From PGYR01 sp034670025 (GTDB lineage: Bacteria; Bacteroidota; Ignavibacteria; Kapaibacteriales; UBA2268), in assembly GCA_034670025.1 (NCBI GenBank), contig JAXMOE010000007.1, positions 30,473-94,472 on the forward strand: 64,000 nucleotides of DNA, read 5' to 3'. Position 1 is the first letter of the stretch. Each line of letters starts with the position of its first letter. The position numbers and the translations under genes were made by a program. Below the pieces are notes generated by a model. The model made no database searches and was not told the DNA's origin. It was given only the letters and a program-made list of their open reading frames with translations. Of the stretch, positions 15,324-23,683 are shown piece after piece.

Positions 15324-16419
15324 TTTTATTTTCTGGGGTAGTTTTAGGTACACTTACAGAAGTATTGTCCTTTACTTGTGTTTCCATTTCAATTAAGTTC
15401 ATCTTTTGTCTATCTGTTTTTTGGGATTGTCCATAAACTGTAGATCCATTTGCTGGTGTTATTGAATTAACATTATCTACTTTGTAATAATTGCCTTGAT
15501 GATCTATTCTCGGTGACTCTATTTTAGGTGATAATTCATTATTATATGTATTTAGATAGCCTAGTCTATAAAGATAAGGTGCTTCTATATTGTCAATTAC
15601 TCTTTTTTCTTCCATGTTCGTGTAATCTTTGACTTTTATTGATCTGTCATTAATATAATCTTGTAAATCCTCTCTAGAATCAATACTAATCATACGCTCA
15701 GCGTGAGCTGTTTCATGTAAAAGTAATGTTGAAGGGGATAAACCACCACCAGTTTTTACATTAATTATAGCAGCTGTAGGATTCCAATGGATATAAATAT
15801 CGTTAATTTTTGTGAGAGATTTATCTATATTTCCGCTTGTTCTATCATTTGCAATATCAATCTCATTAATAGTAACGGTTCTATGTGAAGCAGACAATTT
15901 TTGAAATGTTTTATTACCATCATTTTTCATAACATGTGAAACAGCTTCATATACTTGATTCACAAATTTGTTGTCCGTTTGAGGTTTTACGGAAGGTTTT
16001 AATGTATAATATTTACTAATACCATTTTCTAAGTAATGCACCTTTATAATCTCTCCATTTGAATCAACAAAATAGATAGGGTTGTTTGAGCCATAGCTAT
16101 AAGGTGAAAGTGAAGGAAAAGCATGTGCAAAAGGATCAACATTGAACCTTCTTCCAAGTCTTGGATTATATCCGTAATCACCAAATGACAAATGATTTCC
16201 CTCTCCAGCTAATTCATCATCCTTTTCGTGACCACCAAAGCCATACCTATACCACTCACTAGACCAGTTTCGCACGGGCATCAGCATACCAAACGGGTAG
16301 TAGGTGTTGGCGGAAGACAAGTCTGCTACGTACTTAGCGTTTTTGTTCCGCTTCAAATCTGATAACACACTATCCAAGTTAAATTTAATATCTCTATCCG
16401 AATAACGAATCACTTCCAA
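15316..16419 (-). CDS. Rhs tip with HExxH metallopeptidase-like toxin domain, fused to DUF559 C-terminus (tip 5)
   Basis: The first about 23 residues (EVIRYSDRDIKFNLDSVLSD) are the end of the DUF559 protein. At LKR the sequence switches to the Rhs core NKNAKYVADLSSANTYYPFG. A full core end follows (GFGGHEKDDELAGEGNHLSF, NPRLGRRFNVDPFA) and then a toxin region with LLLHETAHAERM, an HExxH zinc motif with the spacing of NleD/M91-like toxin peptidases. It overlaps its immunity-like gene by 8 bp. The toxin domain is different from that of tip 1. Translation may start at the in-frame ATG at 16419 or elsewhere; the gene has no promoter-proximal Rhs part. Confidence 0.72.
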   Translation of the reverse strand: MEVIRYSDRDIKFNLDSVLSDLKRNKNAKYVADLSSANTYYPFGMLMPVRNWSSEWYRYGFGGHEKDDELAGEGNHLSFGDYGYNPRLGRRFNVDPFAHAFPSLSPYSYGSNNPIYFVDSNGEIIKVHYLENGISKYYTLKPSVKPQTDNKFVNQVYEAVSHVMKNDGNKTFQKLSASHRTVTINEIDIANDRTSGNIDKSLTKINDIYIHWNPTAAIINVKTGGGLSPSTLLLHETAHAERMISIDSREDLQDYINDRSIKVKDYTNMEEKRVIDNIEAPYLYRLGYLNTYNNELSPKIESPRIDHQGNYYKVDNVNSITPANGSTVYGQSQKTDRQKMNLIEMETQVKDNTSVSVPKTTPENKND

Positions 16420-16709
16420 GCCTAAATTTTCAAGAAATTCATCGCGAAGTTTATCTTCTTCAAGCTTTTCATTGTGACTATCACCATCAATCTCAATTAC
16501 AATTCCGAGCTTTTTATATAAAAATCTACTATAAAGTTACCAATTATTTTCTGACTATCAAAATCTAAACCCAGGAATTTCTTTCTCTTTACTTCATTCC
16601 AAAACAATACTTCAGATAAAACTCCTTGTTTTCGTAAATCTCTTGCTTTTTGTTTCAGCTTCGGATTTGTAGGTAATTTTAGTCGTTTTTCTTTGAAGTT
16701 GTATTTCAT
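16351..16709 (-). pseudogene. Second DUF559 copy, frameshifted and truncated
   Basis: Starts MKYNFKEKRLKLPTNPKLKQ and matches the copy at 14201-14590 closely in DNA. After FYIK one T is missing from the T run on the plus strand near 16511 (5 instead of 6), so the frame breaks (FYIKSSEL stop). The remaining codons (GLEVIRYSDRDIKFNLDS) continue in the frame of tip 5. The last codons and the 3' inverted-repeat end are missing because the sequence crosses into an Rhs core at 16351-16361. Confidence 0.75.
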
Positions 16710-16714
16710 ATTTT

Positions 16715-16791
16715 AAACACCCCGTCTCACGCTAGAGCGTGAGCCACCCCTCTTTTTACCACGAACTAAAGTTCGCTAAAGAGGGGAATTT
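16715..16791. repeat. 5'-side terminal repeat of the second DUF559 element
   Basis: Nearly identical to 14596-14672: ACACCCCG, the CTCACGCTAGAGCGTGAG palindrome, CACCCCTCTTTTTACC, the CGAACTAAAGTTCG palindrome and AGAGGGGAATTT. The other end of this copy is lost at the fusion point near 16351. Confidence 0.7.
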
Positions 16792-16845
16792 CTATTCATT
16801 ACCAACTTCAACCAATGAAAATATAAGGATCAAAACAATATCATA

Positions 16846-19800
16846 TCAAGCATTCTTGTTGCGATAGTTACTAATTTTCAACTTTAGTGTGTCCACCAAC
16901 TCATAAACCATAGGCACTAAGAATACTGTGAGCATAAGTGAAGAAATTAGTCCACCAATTATCACCCAAGCTAGGCCATTTTTCCAAGCTGCTGCACTGC
17001 CAGTTCCCAATGCTATCGGAAGCATACCAATAGCCATTGATAGAGTAGTCATCAATATTGGTCTTAACCGCCCTTTGCTTGCTTCTACTATTGCGTCTTT
17101 GTAATGCTTTCCTTCTGCTTTTAGTTGATTAGTAAAGTCAACTATAAGTATTGAGTTTTTGGTTACCAGACCCATTAGCATAATAAGACCAAGTAGAGCA
17201 AATAAACTCAAATGACTCAGCGATAAATTCAATGCCAAAAATGCCCCAATTATTGCCGATGGTATAGCGAACAATGCCACAAAGGGATAAATATAGTTAT
17301 CATAGAGTGCAACCATAATAAGATAAATCAGAATAAAGGAAATTAGCAATACTGAACCCAATGCCCCAAAACTATCATTTTGTCTTTTTATATCACTTCC
17401 CCAAGTCATCTCTATTCCTATTGGTAGTGGGTTGTTACCAATGTGACTAACAACATCATCTGCTACCGTTCCCGAAGGCCCGCCCAGAGCATCGGCTGTG
17501 AGTGTAATGGCAGGTTGTCGGTCCTTTCTTTCTAAGAGTGAAGGAGCACTACTTTTTTCAACTTTAGCGAATTGGCTTAGCTCTAAAGGTATTCCTTTTG
17601 GGTTGACAATTATTAGATTCTTTAGATCATTTATATTTTGTCTGTTAAATTCATCTAACCAAATTCTAATGGGATATTCTGTACCGTCTTCAGTAAGAGT
17701 TGCGTCGTCATTACCAGTGAATGCAGTCCTCAAGTTCATAGCTAAGTAAGCGTCGTTCAGACCGAGCAACTGCATTTTGGTTTTATCTGGTATTACTTTC
17801 AACTCAGGCGAGCCCTCTTCTACTGACAATCTCACATTGTCCGCACCTGGTATTTGTTCTATTACAGATTTCAAATTGTTTGCAGTTTTCGTAACCTCTT
17901 TCAAGTTACTACCGCTAAGTGTTAACTCTATTGGTGCTGAACGAGGCACTAACCCAAGAGCCATCATTGAGATATTGATACCCGGGTAATCACTATATAA
18001 CTCACCACGAAGTTCTTGCATAAATGCTTCGGTGCTCAGGTACGGGACTTCATCTTTAGATTTCAACTGAATTGTAAATTCGGATTGATTTTCGGAACCA
18101 ACTCCTAAGCTACCTATTCCTGTACTCGGGCCACCCACATTGCTAAATAGCGATTCTACTTCTGGTTGTTGGAGTATATAGTCTTCTATTCTTTCTGTTA
18201 TTCTATTGTTTTGTGACAGGGGTGTGCTTTTGTCATATTCCAACGTTAGTTGAAATTTGCCTTGGTCACCAGTCGCAATTAGTTCTTTCCCTATAATTCC
18301 CTGCTTTAAAATAACACCAGTTGCAACAAATAGCATAACAACAATACCAGTGAATATTAGCTTATGGCCTAACACCCACCTCAGTAGTTTTTCGTACCAA
18401 TCAATAAATGCGTTGAGCTTGTCTTCGAACCACAATAAGAACTTATTGAGCAGATTAGTAGGTTTCAGGTCATCTTCTTTCCCAATTCTGGAAGAAAGCC
18501 ACGGCGTTAGTGTAAAGCCAACTAACAAACTTGTCAGAACGGTCACTATTACCACAACCGTAAATTGCTGCAACATATCTGCTACAAATACTTGGAGGAA
18601 TAGTATGGGTACAAACACAACCACGTCAACTAAGGTGATAGAAATGGCAGAAAACCCAATTTCCATCCTTCCTTGAAGCGATGCCTTTCTTTTATCTTTA
18701 CCCATATCCAAATGGCGTTGTATGTTTTCTAAAACTACGGTAGCGTCATCGACCAGAACACCTATGACTAATGACATAGCAAGCAGCGTCATTAGGTTTA
18801 GCGTATAGCCCAAAAGCCACATAGCTACAAAGGCCGAAACAAGCGAAGTAGGGATAGCAACAGCAACAATGAATGAGTTTCTAAAGCTTCTGAGGAAAAG
18901 TAACATAACTGCAGACACCAGGAAGATAGCAAGGAACAAATCGAAAACAACTGAGTTAACGGCTTCTATAGTCTTTTCTGTACTATCGTCCGTTACTACA
19001 AATTTGGTATTTTCATTTTTGTTGTTTTCTTCTATTGTTTTGAATTTGGAGTGCAACTCTTCTGATACATCAACAGCGTTGGCATCACCTTGCTTTTTGA
19101 TTAACAAACCCAAGCCGCCTTGTCCGTTGTACCTACTGATAGAAGTTAATTCTTTTACTCCGTCTGTCACAGTCGCTACGTCTTCCACATATACTGGATT
19201 TGCAGGAGCTGGCATTGCTATTTGTACATTTTTTATTTGTTCAATAGAGCTAAACTTAGCTTCCAATCGTACACTGTTTGCTACTTGATCATTTTTCAAC
19301 TTACCTGCTGGCAAATCAATTCCCGAGCGGTTTATAGCTTCTACTACTTGTAATAAGGATAAGTTATATAGCTTTAGTTTTTCTGGGTCTATTTTTACTT
19401 GTATTTCTCTTTGTTCTGCACCCAACACAGTAACTTCGGCTACACCTTTTACTTGTTGTATCTGGGGCAGATAATCATCTTTCAGCTTCTGGTAAAATTC
19501 AGTGCCAGATAAATCACTCGAGGCACTAACTGACATAATTGGCAAATCATTCGGAGAGACCTTACTCATCTCTGGACTTTGAATGTCCTGTGGCAAATCC
19601 TTTCTTATGTTGTCTATGTAACGTTGGGCATCCTGCATAGCATTATCCAAATCCGTCCCATACCTGAGGTTTGCTATTATCACAGATGCGTTGGGCAAAG
19701 ATTTGGTAACTAAGTAGTCAACTCCTTCCAAATTGGAAAGAGCATCTTCTATTTTTCTAGAAACAGATGTTTCTACCTCATTTGGTTCAGCCCCAGGATA

Positions 19801-19950
19801 TACTGTTTTGATAACAATAACTGGTTGGTTGAAATCGGGCATTAGCTCGTAGCTCAAATTGGTAAATCCTATGACACCCAACAGAGTAAGTACACTAAAG
19901 AAAACTATTATCAGCGAAGGCCGATTTATCGATATTTCTGTAATATTCAT
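16846..19950 (-). CDS. RND multidrug-type efflux permease (AcrB/HAE1 family)
   Basis: 1034 residues, the family length. N-terminal MNITEISINRPSLIIVFFSVLTLLG is helix 1, two large periplasmic loops follow, and helix 4 carries VIGVLVDDATVVLENIQRH with the paired Asp residues of the proton relay. The last block is SKGRLRPILMTTLSMAIGMLPIALG. It uses the proton gradient to move hydrophobic compounds out through the adaptor and TolC-type channel. It is the last gene of a four-gene unit, 8 bp after the adaptor gene, under the TetR-type regulator. Substrate not predictable. Confidence 0.93.
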   Translation of the reverse strand: MNITEISINRPSLIIVFFSVLTLLGVIGFTNLSYELMPDFNQPVIVIKTVYPGAEPNEVETSVSRKIEDALSNLEGVDYLVTKSLPNASVIIANLRYGTDLDNAMQDAQRYIDNIRKDLPQDIQSPEMSKVSPNDLPIMSVSASSDLSGTEFYQKLKDDYLPQIQQVKGVAEVTVLGAEQREIQVKIDPEKLKLYNLSLLQVVEAINRSGIDLPAGKLKNDQVANSVRLEAKFSSIEQIKNVQIAMPAPANPVYVEDVATVTDGVKELTSISRYNGQGGLGLLIKKQGDANAVDVSEELHSKFKTIEENNKNENTKFVVTDDSTEKTIEAVNSVVFDLFLAIFLVSAVMLLFLRSFRNSFIVAVAIPTSLVSAFVAMWLLGYTLNLMTLLAMSLVIGVLVDDATVVLENIQRHLDMGKDKRKASLQGRMEIGFSAISITLVDVVVFVPILFLQVFVADMLQQFTVVVIVTVLTSLLVGFTLTPWLSSRIGKEDDLKPTNLLNKFLLWFEDKLNAFIDWYEKLLRWVLGHKLIFTGIVVMLFVATGVILKQGIIGKELIATGDQGKFQLTLEYDKSTPLSQNNRITERIEDYILQQPEVESLFSNVGGPSTGIGSLGVGSENQSEFTIQLKSKDEVPYLSTEAFMQELRGELYSDYPGINISMMALGLVPRSAPIELTLSGSNLKEVTKTANNLKSVIEQIPGADNVRLSVEEGSPELKVIPDKTKMQLLGLNDAYLAMNLRTAFTGNDDATLTEDGTEYPIRIWLDEFNRQNINDLKNLIIVNPKGIPLELSQFAKVEKSSAPSLLERKDRQPAITLTADALGGPSGTVADDVVSHIGNNPLPIGIEMTWGSDIKRQNDSFGALGSVLLISFILIYLIMVALYDNYIYPFVALFAIPSAIIGAFLALNLSLSHLSLFALLGLIMLMGLVTKNSILIVDFTNQLKAEGKHYKDAIVEASKGRLRPILMTTLSMAIGMLPIALGTGSAAAWKNGLAWVIIGGLISSLMLTVFLVPMVYELVDTLKLKISNYRNKNA

Positions 19951-19958
19951 TTTTATTT

Positions 19959-21020
19959 CTACTTAATTACTATATTAGCACCATCGAAAAGATTGATAAA
20001 TCCACTTGTTACAATGATATCACCTTCGTTCAAACCACTTGCTACTATTGTGTTATTATCTATACTTCTTAATGTTTTGATTGACTGTAACTTCGCTTTA
20101 CCGCTTTCTACAACATAGACATTAGTGTTGTTTGCGTTTTGGATAATTGCTGCTGATGGTATTATAATACCAGTTTCACTATCACCACCAGTCAAATTAA
20201 TTTTGCCAAACATACCAGCTTTTATTTCACGCTGTTTAGTGTTGGACACTTTTACTTGTATCGGGAAATTATTACCCATATTTGCCTTGCTACCTATCAT
20301 TGTGACTATTCCTGTTAGTTCTATATTCGGAAATAAATCTACCCTGATTGCGACTTCTTCATTTTCTCTAAACTTAGTCATGCTCTGCTCAGACACATTG
20401 ACTGTAAACCTCAGACTATCCAAATCAGTAATTTGGATGAGAGGAATGCCTGGTGCAGCAAATGCACCGACTTCAGTTAGTTTAGCTGTTACAACTCCCG
20501 AAAAAGGAACGATAATGCTGGTTTTCTCAATTTGCTTTTCCAAAGTTGCTTTCTGTATTTTGGCTGATCTGAGTCCAAGCATTGTTTTCTCTAACTTCAC
20601 ACCTTGTATAGCGTCGGCGTCAGCCAAAACTGTGTAGCGTTCTACGTCTGCTTCTAACTCTTCTATTTTAACTTTTGCCGCATCTAATTGGAGTTGGAGT
20701 AATGAATTATCTAACTGTATAATTTTTTGACCCTTCTTTACTACACTACCAATATCTACATAGACCCTATTTACTTTGCCTTGAGTTTCGGCACTCAATC
20801 GAGTTTCTCTGTTGGCCACAAAAACTCCAGTTAAGTTTGAACTTTCACTTAATTTTTTTACCCTGATGGTGTCAGTTTCTACCAATATTGGCTTTTCTTT
20901 GTCATACTGATATACTCTGCTCTCTGTTGTTTGCTTATTGTCTGCAAGTTGGAAAACTACCAAAGCTAAGAGTGCTAAGGCAACAACAACGCCTATTATT
21001 TTTTTCTTATTCATTTTCAT
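19959..21020 (-). CDS. RND efflux periplasmic adaptor (MFP/HlyD-like)
   Basis: 353 residues. A single N-terminal hydrophobic segment (KKIIGVVVALALLALVVFQL) anchors it in the inner membrane. Then the lipoyl-type half motifs (VYVDIGSVVKKGQKIIQLD … IIVPFSGVVTAKLTEVGAFA) flank a coiled coil (DAAKVKIEELEADVERY…EKQIEKT). The beta-barrel domain (DLDSLRFTVNVSE) and membrane-proximal domain follow. It bridges the RND pump and the TolC-like channel. Its start overlaps the channel gene by 14 bp; the ATG at 21014 is an alternative start. Confidence 0.92.
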   Translation of the reverse strand: MKMNKKKIIGVVVALALLALVVFQLADNKQTTESRVYQYDKEKPILVETDTIRVKKLSESSNLTGVFVANRETRLSAETQGKVNRVYVDIGSVVKKGQKIIQLDNSLLQLQLDAAKVKIEELEADVERYTVLADADAIQGVKLEKTMLGLRSAKIQKATLEKQIEKTSIIVPFSGVVTAKLTEVGAFAAPGIPLIQITDLDSLRFTVNVSEQSMTKFRENEEVAIRVDLFPNIELTGIVTMIGSKANMGNNFPIQVKVSNTKQREIKAGMFGKINLTGGDSETGIIIPSAAIIQNANNTNVYVVESGKAKLQSIKTLRSIDNNTIVASGLNEGDIIVTSGFINLFDGANIVIK

Positions 21021-22377
21021 TATTCTTATTTTCCGAATGTATTTTGCCTGATAATTTTCTTAACTTCAAATCTGCCTTCAAATAATCTATAATAGCATTT
21101 ATGTAATTCTGTTGTGATTCTCGTAGTGAGTTGTCTGCCAGCAATACCTCGGTGATGCTTGCTGTTCCTTTCTTCTGCATCAATTGTGTGTTTTCATATA
21201 TGGTGTTAGCTAATTCTATTTGATTTTCGGTGCCCATTATTGACTTAGCAGCTATTGTTTTTTGTCTTTCAAAGTTCCCTATTTCCATCTTATTTTTGTC
21301 AGAAACCAACTTAGTTTGCAGCTTGTTGTTCTCAATTTCTAACTTTTTTTGTTCTATTTTCCTTTGTGTGGTTGTGCCATCGAACAGTGGTACTGACAGT
21401 TGGAGCCCTGCAAAGCTAACAGGGTAAAAGTCTAAAAACTCATTGGGACTTTTATCATATCCGAACCCTGTTGTTCCATAGGAAGCAACCAAGTTTAAAT
21501 TTGGGAGGTATCTTGATTTTTGCAAAGTAGATAACTCATTACTCAATAGTTCTTTTTGAGCTTTTACCAACTTTAAATCTAAGTTTTCTTGTTTTACTAT
21601 TTTCGATTTTATCTCTTGAGCTATATTAGCTTCTACTTCAATTTTTCTATTGTCTGATATTCCGATAGCAAACTTCAAAGCACTTGTTATTTCTTCATAT
21701 TTGCTCTCTAACTTGTCTTTCTGTGTTTGCAAAATCTGTTTTTGCAATTCCGCTTTGCTCACATCAGTACCTTTAACTAATAGTTGTTCATTTAGTAATT
21801 TGGTAACTGCCAAAAGAGTTTCCGCATTACTTAGGTTGCTGCTAACAAACTCTAATTGATTTAAAACAATTTGAGCGTTGTAATAGATTATAGTAATGTC
21901 GTAAACAACATCTTCTTTTGTTTTCTGATACTTTAGTTTAGTTACTTGTTGTGCTATTTCAGTATTCCCAACAGCTCCATACACCTGAGGATTGTATAGT
22001 GGCATAGAAAGAAAGACATTGGCGTTTATATTGTGAGGCACACCAAACTGAGCTGCTTTGAACTGTCCTTCTGGCACTTGTGGGTTGAATACACTAAGGG
22101 GCATTAGCTGGCGAGGCAAATCAAAAAAGTATTTGTACTCCATATTTGCCATTATTTTTGGGTACAAATTAGAAGTAACTTCGGCATTTTTTTCATCACT
22201 AATAGCCATGTTATTTCGGTCTATCTGTATCCCTTTGTTGTAAACCAATGCCGAGTCAATGCATTTATCCAAAGACCACTCTTCTTGAGCACTAACACTT
22301 ACCCCGGTTGAAAACAATAATGTAACCAACAGTAGTTTGTGAATACTCACTAACTTATTTTTAAAATTTTTTTTCAT
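21007..22377 (-). CDS. TolC-family outer membrane efflux channel
   Basis: 456 residues with signal peptide (LLLVTLLFSTGVSVSAQEEW). Two internally related halves with long helices rich in Lys, Glu and Gln (KLNEQLLVKGTDVSKAELQK; NTIYENTQLMQKKGTASITE) and beta segments such as PNLNLVASYGTTGFG match the outer-membrane efflux protein family. It completes the tripartite pump with the next two genes. Its ATG overlaps the stop of the TetR-type regulator gene by 4 bp. Confidence 0.92.
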   Translation of the reverse strand: MKKNFKNKLVSIHKLLLVTLLFSTGVSVSAQEEWSLDKCIDSALVYNKGIQIDRNNMAISDEKNAEVTSNLYPKIMANMEYKYFFDLPRQLMPLSVFNPQVPEGQFKAAQFGVPHNINANVFLSMPLYNPQVYGAVGNTEIAQQVTKLKYQKTKEDVVYDITIIYYNAQIVLNQLEFVSSNLSNAETLLAVTKLLNEQLLVKGTDVSKAELQKQILQTQKDKLESKYEEITSALKFAIGISDNRKIEVEANIAQEIKSKIVKQENLDLKLVKAQKELLSNELSTLQKSRYLPNLNLVASYGTTGFGYDKSPNEFLDFYPVSFAGLQLSVPLFDGTTTQRKIEQKKLEIENNKLQTKLVSDKNKMEIGNFERQKTIAAKSIMGTENQIELANTIYENTQLMQKKGTASITEVLLADNSLRESQQNYINAIIDYLKADLKLRKLSGKIHSENKNNENE

Positions 22378-22961
22378 TTTTCTATCAATTTTAATAATCC
22401 TTCAAGTACACTATTTCCGTCTTGGACCAAATTTGATTTATGACCAGAGACTTTCCATTTCAAAACTGTCATCCGCATACCACCTACTATTAGTGTAGTC
22501 AATGTGTTTGGTTTTATAACCTTGCTGTATTGACCATTAGTTTGCCCATTTTCAATATTTTCTAGGACGTATTTTTGCATAAGGTCCATTATTTCTAATA
22601 CTTTGCTGCTTAACTTTTCATCAAAATGAAAAATACTTTCTGCAAATATGACACTAACAATCGCGGGGTTAGATTCAAAGGAAGTTAATTGAGCGGAGAA
22701 AACTTGTCGCAATTCATCTCCTGCACTAATATTTGGTGTGTCCTTTATGTTTTTTAATCTACCCTTTATTTCTATTCGCAAATACTCCAAAAGATTCAGT
22801 AGTATTTCATTTTTACTTTTGAAATGTCTGTATATAGCTGGTTCTGATATTCCAATATCTGCAGCTAAATTTTTGATAGTAAGGTTTTGGATACCGTGCT
22901 GATCTATCCTGTCAGTAGCAGCTTCCATTATTTCTATTTGTCTGTTTGTGTAATCTGTCAT
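22374..22961 (-). CDS. TetR/AcrR-family regulator of the efflux operon
   Basis: 195 residues. N-terminal helix-turn-helix: IMEAATDRIDQHGIQNLTIK, NLAADIGISEPAIYRHFKSK, NEILLNLLEYL, the standard TetR signature. The C-terminal ligand domain is unassigned. It is first in the unit regulator-channel-adaptor-pump, and a palindrome that fits a TetR operator lies 20-35 bp upstream of its start, so it likely represses itself and the pump until a ligand binds. Confidence 0.9.
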   Translation of the reverse strand: MTDYTNRQIEIMEAATDRIDQHGIQNLTIKNLAADIGISEPAIYRHFKSKNEILLNLLEYLRIEIKGRLKNIKDTPNISAGDELRQVFSAQLTSFESNPAIVSVIFAESIFHFDEKLSSKVLEIMDLMQKYVLENIENGQTNGQYSKVIKPNTLTTLIVGGMRMTVLKWKVSGHKSNLVQDGNSVLEGLLKLIEK

Positions 22962-22980
22962 TATAAAAAATAAAAAGTTA

Positions 22981-22996
22981 GTTAGTATTCACTAAC
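22981..22996. promoter_or_regulatory. Probable TetR-type operator of the efflux operon
   Basis: GTTAGTATTCACTAAC: perfect 6-bp arms (GTTAGT / ACTAAC) around a 4-bp centre, 19 bp before the regulator's start codon. Further TTAGT/AGTAACTA half-sites flank it. This spacing fits a TetR dimer. Confidence 0.65.
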
Positions 22997-23084
22997 AAAC
23001 ATAGTAACTAAAAATATTACTTCCAAATAATATTAGTTGTTACCTTTATTTATTCCTTATTATTTTAATGGGTAGGGGGAGAGT

Positions 23085-23669
23085 TTACACCACATTCAAC
23101 TCATATTTGGTGAGCAACCCAGCCAAATCGGAGTGGGAAAACTTAGCATTTTTCATTCGGTTGACTTCTGGGTCTATAGTGAAACTACTCGACGTGCTGA
23201 AGTCAACAAACTCTAAGTTGCATCGGCCAAATACGGCTTCGTTCAAATCGCAATTGTCGAATGAACTTCCCTTCATCACGGTATTTACGAACTGTGCATT
23301 ATCTAACTTACAGTTGTTGAATTTGGTGTTTGGTATCTTCATATTCGAAAAATCAGATGAAGATAGAATACAATCCGAAAAGCTAAATTCGAGTAAAAAA
23401 TCACGGCACTTACTGAACTCTACTCCCACTAATTTTGACTTGCTAAACCTCACATTGTTGAGCGTAACGTTGTTCATATTTGCTAAGCTGAGATTGCAAT
23501 TAGTAAAGCTGCACTCTATGAACTTAGTATCGGCTAAGTCTGCTTCAGAAAAATCACAGTTGACAAACTCACACAGCTCAAAAGTTGTCGCCACCAGCTT
23601 CCCTTTCTTTAATACTATGTCCTTGAACTCTTGCTCTTCGTAATACTTTTTAGAAAGTGGGTCGTTCAT
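23085..23669 (-). CDS. Pentapeptide-repeat protein
   Basis: 194 residues made of A(D/N)LxX-type five-residue repeats: FVNCDFSEADLADTKFIECS, FTNCNLSLANMNNVTLNNVR, FNNCKLDNAQFVNTVMKGSS, FDNCDLNEAVFGRCNLEFVD. Such proteins fold as a right-handed quadrilateral beta helix. The biochemical role is unknown; some relatives protect gyrase but nothing here points to that. The overlapping plus-strand frame is only a shadow of the repeats. Confidence 0.85.
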   Translation of the reverse strand: MNDPLSKKYYEEQEFKDIVLKKGKLVATTFELCEFVNCDFSEADLADTKFIECSFTNCNLSLANMNNVTLNNVRFSKSKLVGVEFSKCRDFLLEFSFSDCILSSSDFSNMKIPNTKFNNCKLDNAQFVNTVMKGSSFDNCDLNEAVFGRCNLEFVDFSTSSSFTIDPEVNRMKNAKFSHSDLAGLLTKYELNVV

Positions 23670-23683
23670 AATAAGTATATAAT

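Noticed and set aside
11864..16313. Five spaced near-identical 50-bp repeats as a possible CRISPR-like array
   Set aside because: Spacing is about 0.7-2 kb, the repeats are coding for the Rhs core, and no cas genes are present.
23068..23643. Plus-strand frame of 191 codons
   Set aside because: Antisense shadow of the pentapeptide repeats, whose five-residue periodicity clearly belongs to the minus strand.
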